Source: Thalassia testudinum
Taxonomy: Eukaryota > Streptophyta > Magnoliopsida > Alismatales > Hydrocharitaceae
Assembly: GCA_037157565.1 (NCBI GenBank)
Contig: JAZHRO010000003.1
Span: forward strand, 64,978,501-65,042,500
Direction: 5' to 3'
DNA: 64,000 bases
The notes beneath the pieces are model-generated. The model made no database searches. It was given only the letters and a program-made list of their open reading frames with translations, and was not told where the DNA came from. Shown one piece after another: positions 44,939 to 56,592 of this stretch (position 1 is the stretch's first letter; every line of letters starts with the position of its first letter). A program made the translations under genes and the position numbers.

Positions 44939-47523
44939 CCAGAGATATAGTGCAAAAAGATAAATGTAGGCACAGAATATCAATGTATGTGAATAAGCAC
45001 AAAAATTGGATGTCTGATTTGTGAATCAGATGCCTTAAAATGTGGATGCTACAGTGCTTGATCTTCTTTCTTCTCTTTCTCTTCTCTTCTCTCTCTCTGG
45101 TGATTTCTTCCTTTCTTCCTCTTCTTTCTTTCTCTTTTTCTGATTTCGTGCCTTAGCCTTTTTTTTTCCTCTACCTTCTTCTTTAGCCTTTTCCTTCCTT
45201 CAGTTTCTTCTTTCTCTTTCTTTGGCGGCTCCTTCTTCTTCTGCCTTCAGTCTTTCCTTCTCTTTCTTCTTCAGCTCTTCATCTCCTTCCACTTCAGCCT
45301 TGTCTTCTCCTTCCTTAGCTTCCTCTTTAGCCTCCTCCTTCTTCTTCCTTGGTTTCCTTTTCTTCTTCTTTTTCCTGTAGAGAAAAACCTATCCCTACCT
45401 GCGTGTGCTCTCTTCTCCTCTTTCACTCTTAGGTTCGCTCTCCCAAAGCCACTTTCTAGGGTAATCGGGTCGGCCACGCGCCCGGGACCAGGCCCACCGG
45501 CGTGCGGTGGTAGGAGAGGAGTGAGTCGGGTCGAGTCAGGCCAGGTCTGCGAAGGCTAGGTCACGGACGAGGTCGAAGAAGGGTGAGTAGGACCTCACCC
45601 CGTGGTAACTAAGGCGATAAGGCCTACGCACTTTTTCCTCTTATGCAGGTGCGGGCGGTCTCTCTCTTCTAAGGTGGGACTAAATGTCCCACCTTCCTTT
45701 TGCATGCGCCCGTAGAGGTTGAGCACTCAATTGCAGGTACTGCGAAGGTTGTCGACTCCAATCAAGGGTCTAAGTGCATGCGTGAGGGGCTTCCGCACAC
45801 CTGGGACACAAGCCTAGAGTGGGCGAAGCCTGGAGAGAGCTTGCAAGCAAGCTCCTTGCTGTTCGTCAATGGTGGCGACCCTCCAGACCTGCAATCACGC
45901 AAACGGCCTCGCGGCCAAGTTAGAATGCTCAGGAGGCTTCACCGAGGCATGGCGAGTATACTACGGGGGTCGGCATGGCGTGGGACTGCCTGAGTGCACG
46001 TGCCTAGGGCAACCTATGGCCGTGTGTGTAGGTGTGTTCAGGGGCCCTTGTGATTGAGTGATGGCGTGTATGGAGTGAGGGGTTACATTCAGTGAGGTAT
46101 TGCGGAGCTTATGGGGTGGTTGGCAAGGCGGATGGAGGTGCGAAGCGATGGGGACGCCTCGCCAAAGGTCTGGCCAGAGGTGAAGGGGATGATGGTGGTG
46201 GAGTGCATCGAGGGGTGTTTTTGAGAGATAAAGAAGGGAAAAAGGAGTAGAAGGGAGAGGGAACTTATCTGGGCATAAAGAGACGAAGGTGGAGGCAGGG
46301 ATGGCAGCCGGCTTGTATCGCCAACGCCGGAGACGAAGGCGCTTAGTGGGGAAGATCAGCGAGGATGAAGGGGATGCAGACGCGTCGGTGGGTGCGATGC
46401 GACGCAGATGAGCGAGATGAAGAGGAACCTGCCACTAGTATTGTGGCTAGGCAACGAGGGAGAGAGAGGGCAATCGCCGGAGCTTGATGAGCCAACTGGC
46501 CAAAGGAGAAGAGACGAATTTGAGGGGTTTTCCAATAAATTTGAAGCTTGGGAGATGCGGGGTGATTTGGGTTTGCTTAAATAGGCCTCTGAGGATGGTT
46601 TTGTGCTTTGAAGCCAAGCTTTCAAGCAAGGGAGGTTCGCCAGAGATGGCAACTTGAAAGAGACCTGAATCTCTCATGCGTTCGCATGAGAGATTGGATA
46701 CCAAACAGGGCCTCAAATTAGTTTCACACTGGACGAGATTTCTCAGAGAATCTCCCTTTTCAATTTTGAAGGGGATTATCTGAGAGATTAGGGAGAACTT
46801 GCCCTTGAAATCTCGCCGAAGCAGGATTCCCTCAGCTATAATGGAAGAGGGACCTAATTGCAAAGAACGACGAAGAAGATAGGAGGTCAATTGTAAGGGT
46901 TTTTGAAATCTGGGGGTAAAAATTTAATTGGGTTGGACCTATTTGCAAAGTGGGTCAAGATGAATTCCCCTTAGGTCTAAATTTTGGTACAAACCTAATT
47001 TGGACCTAAGAAATCCAATGGTGAAGTTGGATTTTAGGTTTGACTACGTTTGACTAGGTAATTTACGTAAAAATCCAATTTAAGGTAAATATTTGTCTGA
47101 GACCCCATTCTAGGTCAAAATAGGTTCTAAGGGTCAAATTGAATGTTATAAATCCTAGAGAATATTTTTCTATGATTTTTAGAGGATTTAGGTGAATTTT
47201 TTCCTGACCAGAAACTTGTTAAATCAAGTGGGTCTATTGTAGGGTTACAAGAAGTCATTTAATTCCCAGAATTCACTTGAACCCTTTTCTATTTGAACTA
47301 ACCCACTTGTTATTTTGTTAAGACCATTTGACCTGTGTTTAGCTCATGAGAAAACTCATTGTTGTATTGCAATGGTAAAATTACAATTTTACCTCTTGTT
47401 TCTTATTTTTCTCTTAGAATGGTTATTCATTGAGTTAAGACCTCTAGTTGATTATGTAGGAGCTTTTGTTCTCTTTTCTGGGTCAAAATGAGTTCGTTAG
47501 GGCTCATGATGGTGTTTCCATCA
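44939..47523 (-). repeat. 3' LTR of element C, main segment right of the LINE
   Basis: The minus strand starts TGATGGAAACACCATCA at 47,523. With the left piece the LTR is about 2.76 kb, like B. Inverted repeats lie at about 46,605-46,626, 46,670-46,702 and 46,737-46,789. The TATA-like CTATTTAAG (minus) is at about 46,577-46,585. A pyrimidine tract covers about 45,060-45,380. No genes are seen. Confidence 0.9.
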
Positions 47524-47536
47524 TACCCCAATGCCT
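47524..47536 (-). promoter_or_regulatory. Polypurine tract of element C
   Basis: The minus strand reads AGGCATTGGGGTA directly before the LTR start. One G has become T relative to B. Confidence 0.78.
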
Positions 47537-48881
47537 AACTTTTGCTAGTCCCTTAGCAAAATTTTAAGGTTTTAACTTCGATTCTAGACCATGAGTTCCT
47601 TGATGTTTAGAAATTATGATGAGTGCTTTTTTTTTTTCTTTTTGATTAGGTTAGAATGTCAATAGTAGGCCTAGAGGTACTCAAGTACCAACCAAGATCC
47701 AGCCCTAACCAGCTCTAGCCTCAGTCCGCTGTGAAGGTTTTTAAGGCCCACAGGAACTATCCTAAGGTTTGTTGGACTCCGTGGTTAAAGCACCCATGCT
47801 TGTACATATTTTAGCCTTGGTTCAGTTTAAAGTGCATTTTTGTAAGAGAGACAAAAGATTTTCTTTGTTTGGAGAGTTTTCTCTTTCTTTTCTTTTTATT
47901 TCTAGCTTTGGATTGGCAAATCAACACGGTCTGTATCGGATTCCTAGTCCCCATCATCAATCCTCGTAGGGTCCCTGGCAATCGATATTTCGTGATAGCA
48001 CCGCCCATGGCAAGCCCCAGAAACCTAGCTTTCGAGATTTTGAGATAATCCCACCCATGGTGTTCTGTAGCTAAATCCAGACCCTGGCAATCGACATTTC
48101 ATGATAATGCCACCCATAGCATCTGAACCAGCACAGGGTGCTTACATGCCTCCAATAGGATATGTAAATATCCTAGGATACAAGCACCGAGGAAACAATA
48201 TGTTATTGCGCATCTTCGAGGGGAATTTCACACCTCTCACGCTGGGAACTCGTCCAAATTAACTTGTGTTGATCGGTCGTTCCTAATCTAGGCGACTTTT
48301 TCAGAACAGTTTAAACGCTTTTTCATGATTTTGATACTTATGTGCACTGAACCAAACTGTGTGTGGATTGGGGCACTTAGGTTACCGAGTCCCGCAAATC
48401 AGAGGTTAGTTAACAAGGTCGAATACTCCCTAAGGTTTAGACCTAATACTTAATCTTCGTATTTTCCCCAACCTCTTGAGGATTATCCAAATCTTAGCCG
48501 ATACTTGAATTTTTAAGCCTAGGAGTCTAGCCCAAGAGGCCTAAGATCAATGTTCCTACTAATCTCTTTTGTGTCTCATTAGCACTTTTCTTTTTTCTCC
48601 TTTCATTTTCTTTTTCTTGATATGGTCTAGAACTTGGTTAATCCCTTAATTTCTTAGTAATGACTATCTTTTCATTTTGCGCTCCCTTTTTTTTTTGACA
48701 TTTTTCAATTTTCCCCTTTCACCTCATGATTTGTATGACCTCAAAATTTTCTCTCCCCTCAGAATTTTTTTTCTTCTTTTTCAAGAAATTTTTTCATTTT
48801 TTTTGGTGTTTTTGCGATATGTGATTTTTTTGTTGAAACCTTTTCTTGTGAGATAAGTTTTCACGGCGTTTTGCACTTTCA
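47537..48881 (-). other. 3' noncoding region of element C
   Basis: Collinear with 21,201-22,531 of B. The B palindrome is present with one substitution at 48,156-48,175. The frame seen in B is not kept here. Confidence 0.75.
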
Positions 48882-48898
48882 TACCCCCCTATGCCTAC
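48882..48898 (-). promoter_or_regulatory. Second, upstream polypurine-tract copy in element C
   Basis: The minus strand reads GTAGGCATAGGGGGGTA, 1.36 kb upstream of the 3' LTR, matching the B copy with one base inserted. Confidence 0.58.
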
Positions 48899-49180
48899 GA
48901 TTTGCAATGTCCCCATTATAAATTAGGTGGGTTCGAGTTCAGCTTAGATGATTCATTAGAACAGGTTTTGGGTGGGAGAACAGGTCGAGGTGACTGTTGC
49001 GAACGATTTCAAAACTCGGGTATGGGTACCTGAGGTAGGGTCGGCTGTTCTAATGGATGAACCCTAAAATGCAATATGAATTCAGCATAGGAGTGTCAAG
49101 AAAGGTTTCAGGTTTTTCAAAAATGACGGGTTGCCTCCCGTTAAGCGCTAAGTTTTACGCCATCGGCTGGGCGCAATGAG
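48899..49180 (-). other. Short noncoding stretch after integrase of element C
   Basis: Collinear with 22,548-22,829 of B. Nothing else is recognised. Confidence 0.5.
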
Positions 49181-49808
49181 CTCTCGGAGAATGGAGGGTA
49201 AAGGATATCTCAGCCAAATTTGTATCAGTCGAGTCAATGAACGGTTTGAGTCTCTGACTATTCACGATGAAAGGTTCTGAATCGTGGCTGAGCGGACTGA
49301 TCTCGATGGCTCCATTTCCGAAGATTCATTGGACGAGGTAGGGTCCGATCCATTTTGATCGTAGTTTTCCTAGGAACAGTTTAAGCTTGGCATCAAAGAG
49401 TAGGACTTTTTGACGAGGATGAAAGATCTTTCTGGATATGTGCTTGTCATGAAAGGCCTTAACCCGCACTTTGTAAATTCGTGAGTTCTCATACGCGTCG
49501 TGGCGTAATTCATCAATCTCGCTCATTTGAAGCTCTCTATGGGTTCCTGCCTTAGAAAGATCTAGGTTGCAGTTCCATACTGCCCAATAGGCCTTGTGCT
49601 CTAATTCGACGGGGAGGTGACATGCCTTCCCATACACCAATCTGAAGGTAGACATACCAAATTGAGTTTTGTGGGCAGTCCTATAAGCCCACAAAGCTTC
49701 CAAAAGTCGGGATGATCAGTCCTTCCTATCAAGTCAAACAGTAACCTGAAGGATTTTCTTGATCTCCCGATTCGATAGCTTAGCTAGACCATTAGTTTAG
49801 GGGTGGTA
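49181..49808 (-). pseudogene. Integrase C-terminal remnant of element C
   Basis: Frame 49,703-49,326 has [40 protein letters not shown] and [14 protein letters not shown] further piece in another frame near 49,230 has a VNSQRLKPF motif. The integrase zinc region and core and all of RNase H are missing. The sequence jumps near 49,810 from the integrase position equivalent to about 23,462 in B to the RT position equivalent to about 25,186, with about three bases of shared sequence (AAG) at the join. Confidence 0.85.
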
Positions 49809-50290
49809 AGAACCTATTTCCCACTAGTTTTTTGAGGATCTGATCAATAAACGGTAGTGAGAAATGATCCTTCTTCGTGAAGGAATTGAGTTTTCTATAA
49901 ACAATGCAGACTCTCCACGAATTCGCCACACGGGTCGATATGATTTCTCTGATTTCAATCGTGATCATGGTGAGTCCTGCCTTTTTAGGCACAACCTGGA
50001 TTGGACTTACGCACCAACTGTCGGAGATCGAGTAGATGATCCCTGCATCTAACCACTTGATGATCTCCTTTTTCATGACCTCCTACAAATTAGGATTCAG
50101 ACATCTCTGCATTTCACGGGAAGGTCATGTGCCCTCTTCGGTGTAGATATGGTGTGTGCAATAAGAGGGGCTGATACCAGTCAAATCATCAAGAGTCCAT
50201 CCAATGGCTCTATGATGTTGCTGGAAAACAGTAATCAGACGAGATTCCTAGTCAGGTATGAGTCTAGAGTTGATAATCACTGGATACGTC
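49809..50290 (-). pseudogene. Reverse transcriptase N-terminal remnant of element C
   Basis: Frame 50,076-49,792 has KKEIIKWLDAGIIYSISDSW, VSPIQVVPKKAGLTM, VCIVYRKLNSFTKK and FIDQILKKLVGNRF, then hits the deletion. The FMDD catalytic part is absent. The upstream RT edge (to about 50,290) is out of frame. Confidence 0.83.
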
Positions 50291-51010
50291 TGATTGAAAC
50301 CCAAAAAGACGTACTTTAGATGGTCGAGAAGAGGCTTGAGTTCCAGAGCAGGGTTATCAGCAGCAGCGGGCAATTCGGAGTGTGTATCAGAAGCAAGGGA
50401 AGGAGTTATGGATGTATCTAGGTCAGGTTCGGACTCCTCTAATTGCAGGTTTTAATCCTCTTGTGGTTGATTGGAAGTAGTTAGGTTGTCCTCAATATAT
50501 GGATCATCAACCACAGCCTTGATATCACATATCTGTTCTATAACACCGCAATTAATCCCTTGTTGAGCCTTAAAGATGTCAAGCTTTAGTGTTTGGTTCC
50601 CGAATTTTAGTTCAATTAGGCCCTCCTCACAATTTTTATTCGCCTTAGCAGTGGCCAGAAAGGGTCTCCCTAGTATAATTGGTGTATCCCTCGGGTTTTC
50701 TGGAGCATCCATATCCAAGACTACAAAGTCCATCGGGAAATAGAAATGCCGCACCCTAACAATGACATCCTCAAGAACTCCTTTAGGTGACTTAATAGAT
50801 CGGTCAGTCAACTGCAATGTCACCTCTGTCGGTTTAAGCTCAGATTCCTCAAGGTGGTCAAGGAGGGATGTAGGTATTAGGTTTATGGAGGCTCCTAGAT
50901 TTAATAAAGCTCTGTCAAATTAGGTATCACCAATGGTACAGGAAATCAGGGGAGTACCTGGGTCTTTTGCCTTAGGTGGGAGTTTACTCAAAATTATAGA
51001 GCTGGCTTGC
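50291..51010 (-). pseudogene. Aspartic protease and linker of element C (active site lost)
   Basis: Frame 50,823-50,452 gives VRVRHFYFPMDFVVLDMDAP, IILGRPFLATAKANKNC and an acidic linker. The active-site region reads LLNLGAS, with the catalytic Asp changed to Asn (codon AAT, 50,901-50,899), a single transition. A TAA stop precedes it at about 50,920. The protease is therefore dead by two independent changes. Confidence 0.8.
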
Positions 51011-52268
51011 TCTGACAGTACGATCGAACTCCCATCTTTGTTTCGCAGCTTACGCTTGGGTGTACACACGTCTTTCGAAAATCGTGCATAAGCAGGTATG
51101 TGGCACATTGCATCCAACAAGGGGATGTTTATATGGACCTGTTCAAAGAGCTTGACCAAATCTTCCTTAGGAGCCACGGGTTTATATGTCCTCTTTCCCT
51201 TGGTCAAGGCCTCAGGAAATGGAACCTTAGATGGTTCCTCTAGAATAGGTCCAAGTTCTTAATCTGGGATAGGGGTATCCTAGAAAACTATCCTTGGGCT
51301 TGGATTACTACCAGGCTGAAAGTGGCTTGGATAATGTGGGTCTTGTGTTGTTTTGCCACTACGTGTTGTTACAGAATTCAGTCCTGCCTGGTTTTGGTTC
51401 GGAGTTGGTAAAATTGGTGCTGCTGCTGAAATCCCACATACAATGTCGAAGCTTCCATCCCGTCAGGTGATGGAACAGAAGGGGCCTGATAAATCATGTG
51501 GGCTTGGCTTAGATTTGGGTTCATAACACGCCTCTGGTTCGGTACATTATTCAGATTCGGAAGAGGTTGAGAAGCGAGTGTGCCAGGTTGGCGGGAATTC
51601 ACAATCTGGGTGAGTTGATTTCGTACCTCTATGATCTCGTCCTTGTGCTATTTTTGCATAGCCGCATTCATCTTCTGAATGTCAGCCAGAGTTTGAAGGA
51701 AAAGAGTCATTTGATCTATTTGAGTTGGTCCAGATTGATAGGTAGGGTTGGACCGAGGCTAAGGTGGCTGATATGGATGAGTAGCTTGTGGATGGGGTTG
51801 ATATGGTGGTCTTTGATTCTGATTATTTCCTGCCCACAGGAAGTTGGGATGATTCCACCATCCAGGGTTATAGGTATTAGAAAATGGGTCATTCTGGATG
51901 GCGTTGAGGTCATCGTAGGTTTGAGGAACCTCAGGAAAGTCAGAGTACGAGGGTTCAGAGTTCCCCCAACTATAGTAGGTTAGGTCAGAGTTTCCTCCGG
52001 TCCTTGAGTCAGACAGGGGTGGATACGGGTCCATCCCTTGAGAAGATCGGTGATAGATGTTATGCATAGCTTCCCTCCTAGAAGGCGATTGTGCAAACGG
52101 GTTTGCGCAGAGGTAGCTCGCTGCAGATGTCGAGTCAACTCATCCACCTTCTCGATGATAGAGACCTTGTCCAACAAACTATCTATCAATTCCAAGTTGA
52201 CGAGTGCGGACAGGCCCTATGTCTCCTGTGCTCCCCTTGGATTCGTCGATGTGCGGGCATTCGTCCGG
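51011..52268 (-). pseudogene. gag: gag remnant of element C (N-terminal half deleted)
   Basis: Pieces at 52,195-51,980, 52,067-51,759 and 51,602-51,378 carry ELIDSLLDKVSIIEKVDEL, FSNTYNPGWWNHPNFLW and LNNVPNQRRVMNPNLSQAHM. Frame 51,207-50,920 gives the end, AYARFSKDVCTPKRKLRNKD, joining to protease. At about 52,268 the gag sequence (matching B at about 27,640) jumps to LTR sequence. Confidence 0.8.
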
Positions 52269-53875
52269 ACCTGCAATCATGCAAACGGCCTCGCGGCCAT
52301 GTTAGAATGCTCAGGAGGCTTCGTTGAGGCACAGCGAGTATACAATGGGTGTCGGCATGGCGTGGGACTACCTGAGTTCGCATGCCTAGGGCAACCTGTG
52401 GCCGTTCGTGTGGGTGTGTTCGGGGGCCCTTATGGTTGAGTGATGGCGTGTATGGAGTGAGGGGTTACATTCAGTGAGGTGTTGCGAAGCTTATTTGGTG
52501 GTTGGCGAGGTGGATGGAGGTGCGGAGCGACGGGGACGCCTCGCCGGAGGACTGGCCGAAGGTGAAGGGGATGATGGTGGTGGAGTGCGTCGAGGGGTGT
52601 TTTTAAGAGATAAAGAGGGAAAAAAGTAGAAGGGAGAGGGAGCTTATCTGGGAGAAAAGAGACGAAGGGGAAGGCAGGGATGGCGACCGCTCATATCGCC
52701 GACGTCAAAGACGAAGGCGCTCAGTGGGGGAGATCGGCGAGGACGAAGGGGATGCAGAGGCGTCGATAGGTGCGGCGTGACGCGGACTAGTGGGAGGAAA
52801 AGGAACCTACCACTGGTATTGTGTCTAGGTGATGAGGGAGAGAGAGGGAAGTCGCCAGAGCTTGATGAGCCAACTGGCCGAAGGGGAAGAGATGAATTTG
52901 AGGGGTTTTCCCTTCAATTTCAAGCTTGGGAGATGTAGGGTGATTTGGGTTTGCTTAAATAGGCCTCTGAGGATGGTTTTGTGCTTGGATGCCAAGCTTC
53001 CAAGAAAGGGAGGTTCACCGAAGATGGCAACTTGAAAGAGATCCAAATCTCTCATGCGTTCACATGAGAGATTGGGTACCAAACAGGGCCTCAAATTAGG
53101 TTCACACTGGAGGAGATTTCTCAGAGAATCTCCCTTTTAAATTTTGAAGGAGATTCTCTGAGAGATCAGGGAGAACTTGCCCTTCAAATCTCGCCGGAGT
53201 AGGATTCCCTCCGCTATAATGGTGGAGGGACCTAATTGCAAAGAATGACGAAGAAGATAGGGGGTCAATTGTAAGGGTTTTTGAAATCTAGGGTAGAAAT
53301 GTAATTAGGCTGGACCTATTTGCAAAGTTGGTCAAGATGAATTCCCCTTAGGTCCAAATTTTGGTACAAACCTAATTTGGACCTAAGGAATCCAATGGTG
53401 AAGTTGGAGTTTGGGTTTGACCACGTTTGATTGAGAAATTTATGTAAAAACCCAATTTAGGGCAAATATTTGTCTAAGACCCTATCCTAGGTCAAAATAG
53501 GATCCAAGAGCCAAATTGAAGGTTCTAAACCCTAGAGAATACTTTTCTATGATTTTTAGAGGGTTTAGGTGAACTTTATCTTGACCAGAACCTTGTTAAA
53601 TCAAGTGGATCTGTTTTAGGGTTACAAGAAGTCATTTAATTCCAAAAATTCACATGAACCCTTTTATGTTTGAACTAACCCACTTTTTATCTTGTTAAGA
53701 CCATTTGACCTATGTTGTATTGCAATGGTAAATTGTAGTTTTACCCCTTGTTTCTTATTTTTCTCCCAGAATAGTTATTCATTGAGTTAGGGCCTCCAGT
53801 TGGTTATGTAGGAGCTTTTATTCTCTTTTCTAGGTCAAAATGAGCTAGTTAGGGCTCATGATAGTGTTCCCATCA
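52269..53875 (-). repeat. 5' LTR of element C (3' part deleted)
   Basis: It matches 45,886-47,523 of the other LTR. The minus strand starts TGATGGGAACACTATCA at 53,875, followed by the target duplicate AAGTC. About 1.1 kb of the LTR end, the primer site and leader are gone. Inverted repeats lie at 52,984-53,004, about 53,044-53,084 and 53,114-53,167. Confidence 0.9.
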
Positions 53876-54780
53876 AAGTCACAATTATTTGACAGATTTC
53901 CTTTAAGCGTGGAAATATAAGTGTACTCTACTTTAGTGTGAAACCCTAACAGCAGATAGTGTTAAATGATCCTTTTAAGTCCAAAATCAGGAAACGGTGC
54001 AACCCAAATAATGTAATCAATTTATCCTATTGCACCACCAACTAGGCACTCAAAAAATATTTTTTTCAAGAATTTTAATGCACATTTTCGATTTTTTTCA
54101 TATTTAAAGTGTAATGGGGGTTCTATAATCTGTTTTGACCCCTAGTTGGTGATTGCATGTTTCATGTAATCAAACATGCAACACCTCTTTTTTCATAATT
54201 TTTCGAGATTCTATATTATCACAAGATTCCAACGCAACAAATTTCATAAAAATCGAAGTTGTATAAAAATTTCCATGATTTTCTGAAGTCCAAAAAATTA
54301 GGAGCAATAATAGATTTGATAACAATTTGGTTTAAGAATTTTAAAAATTTTTATATAACTCCAAATTATGAAATGTTTTGAGAGGTTGTTCCTAATATCA
54401 AGACCTACATCCAATAAAAATTTTAGAATTTTTGGACATATGAAGTTTCGGGAATTCAATTTTTAATATGAGAGTTTATTTTATATTGAAAATATAGGAG
54501 AAGGTTTTGTTGATTCCCACCAACATGAGATTTTTTTTTAATTTTTTTAATTTTTTTCAAAAAATCAAGCAAATGCTAACCTAAGGATCAAGAAAGCACA
54601 TTTTTTTCTCAAAAAGAAATCTAATCTAATCTGAGCTACTAGTACTTACCTGAGATTCGAACCCTTTTTTTCCATTGTTGCATGTTCTTGTCGTAATTCT
54701 ACGATTCCTACGTACACACAATAGCAAGTTAAAATCTCAAATAATCGCTTGGAAGAAAAGCTTCAAAAATTTTCGTTGCC
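53876..54780 (-). other. Leader of element A, part next to the primer site
   Basis: AT-rich, noncoding, between the element C insertion and the primer site of A. Confidence 0.65.
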
Positions 54781-54798
54781 ACCTTGGCAACAGCGCTA
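54781..54798 (-). promoter_or_regulatory. Primer binding site of element A (tRNA-Asp type, decayed)
   Basis: The minus strand reads TAGCGCTGTTGCCAAGGT, 13 of 18 matches, with four of the five differences transitions. Three bases separate it from the LTR, as in B and D. Confidence 0.72.
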
Positions 54799-54801
54799 AC
54801 T

Positions 54802-55721
54802 TGTTCGTCACGCGTTGCACTGCCTATGTCCCTACATACAATGGGGCATTGGTTTAGGCATTCAACAGCAAGTGCATCCACGCCGCCTCATCCAACACAC
54901 CTCTGCGTGCCATGCGGTCTCATCCTCGCCACTCGATCTGATCAGACAGCTTGATTTCGTGCGAGTGCCACCGCCTCCTCGATTTTGTGTTAAGTACAAT
55001 TCAAATGCACCATTCTCGTGTGCCTGCGAAAGCACTAACCAACATGTTGTGCATGCGTTTGTGTTGCATTTTTTATTTTGCGCGTAGCTACCTTCAGCCA
55101 TTGGATGAAGGTCCAACGACTGAGATAAGCTCTTGGTTGCTGAAGATGCGTCAAGATTGGTGACGTGGACCTTTTGTGGCCGTTGGATGATGATCCAACA
55201 ACCCATGATTGTCCTTCAGTAGTTGGGGCACGGTGATGGGTTGTTGGGATGGTGCCACATGGCACCATCCTGACCGTTCATCTTCCCTCCTTTGTAGTTG
55301 ATGCTACAAGGCTCCGATTGAGCTGATTTTTGTGCTGTTAGACTGTGATCGTTAAGTCGGATCCATCCGTGCAGTCAGATTTGACATATGTGGTTTGGAT
55401 CTCTGCTATCTTGCTCCTTGGCCTCTGATCTTCTACGGGTTGTATGTGATGCTACGGATGTTTGATCAAGATGATTTCGGAAGAATTGGACTCCCAACAT
55501 CATCCTGATCAGATCCATACTGTATGATCTATCATCTGCGGCCCTAAATCATCTGCAATTAAAATTATCTCTCTTTTAGAGCATAAAACAAGATTATTAT
55601 CTATAAAGCTAACCAATCATCTATGATGCAAATTATGATGTTAATGCATGCATTGTCCCTAAGTTAAGCTAAAATCTAACTTAGTTCAGGTAGATTAGGT
55701 CATATGATTACTATGCAATCA
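54802..55721 (-). repeat. 5' LTR of element A
   Basis: 920 bp; the minus strand starts TGATTGCATAGTAATCA at 55,721 and ends GACGAACA at 54,802. The right 0.5 kb matches 1-497. A palindrome (55,247-55,270) has arms GGATGGTGCCA and TGGCACCATCC. No coding region is seen. Confidence 0.85.
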
Positions 55722-56572
55722 GGTGTCCCCCTCAAAGTATTAAAACACTCGATAATAGGATAATATCACCACCACAAAGTGAAATAGGAGGGTCTACACT
55801 GATGAAGAGATCGATGCCTATAGCCTTAAGAGATCGAGACCTAGTGCGGTGCTTAATGTGCATGCTCAGTGCCAAAAGTGTGCATCACACTGCAAATCAA
55901 TTTGATTTTGAGAAGAATCACACACAAGTTCCTTCAAATCAAATGTGATTTTGATTTTAAGGTCAAATCTGACTAGCAGTCCCACTTTTAGTTAGGCGAC
56001 CACTAAATGAGGTCAATTCAATTAATTTGATTGTCTTGAGATTTAATCCACATGCAAATGAGCGAATAAGAGCTAGATACAAAGATAGAAAGGTATACTT
56101 GCCTCCAGCAATCTTCATGCAAATATGTATGCAATGCAAGAGAAGAGATCTGGTATGTTGCTCAATCACCCCTAAATGCATGCACCTAAGGGCATGCAAC
56201 TCCTAAACAGGAAGCTCGATAACCTTTTCTCTTTTTGTTTTGGAGGCAAGCAAGCAGATCACCACAGATAAATAGCCCTAGCTGCTAAAGAAAGTGGGGA
56301 CTGACCCCCGAAAATTAGTCCTAATGCTACAAGGGCAAGAAGGCCGAAATGAAATAAACTCGACAATGAAGGAGAATCCCCTGTGAAAGTGGGATCCAGA
56401 TCTCCTCTTTGCGTCCTCTCTACGTGTGTGGGCGTCACTAAAGGTTGACATCGTCACTCGGCTACGCCTGTTGTCTCATCAGATTCCTCACATAGAAAAA
56501 TAGAGAATAGTAAGATAAATGCGCACCTTAGAATAATAAAAAATAATTAGGTGAATCTATTGCGTCTCTTTC
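55722..56572 (-). other. Probable leader of relic element F
   Basis: Noncoding AT-rich sequence between the end of element A and a primer-site-like motif. It is assigned to F only by position. Confidence 0.35.
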
Positions 56573-56590
56573 CACCCAGTAATTGTGCCA
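56573..56590 (-). promoter_or_regulatory. Possible primer binding site of relic element F
   Basis: The minus strand reads TGGCACAATTACTGGGTG, 11 of 18 matches to the tRNA-Asp site, with most differences transitions. Two bases further right an LTR-like end begins. Confidence 0.4.
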
Positions 56591-56592
56591 TT

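Larger units (their letters stand above)
39704..53875 (-). mobile_element. Element C: deleted Athila-like retrotransposon with a LINE in its 3' LTR
   Basis: Minus-strand relative of B. The target duplication AAGTC is perfect (39,699-39,703 and 53,876-53,880). The 3' LTR is split by a LINE. The interior keeps integrase C-terminal, RT N-terminal, protease and part of gag. Two internal deletions are visible: integrase joined to RT near 49,810, and gag joined to the middle of the 5' LTR near 52,268, removing the gag start, leader, primer site and LTR end. It cannot be autonomous. Confidence 0.92.
1..55721 (-). mobile_element. Element A: non-autonomous Athila-like LTR retrotransposon, outermost host of the nest
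   Basis: A minus-strand element whose left (3') LTR is cut by the window start and whose right (5') LTR ends at 55,721. After removing the nested elements D (4,255-38,880) and C (39,704-53,875), about 6.9 kb remains. In sense order it holds the 5' LTR, a degenerate tRNA-Asp primer site, a leader, one long unknown reading frame, a 3' noncoding region, a polypurine tract and the 3' LTR. No protease, reverse transcriptase or integrase is visible, so it probably depended on enzymes from an autonomous relative. Its LTR and 3' region match those of element D. Its target duplication cannot be checked because the left end lies outside the window. Confidence 0.8.
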
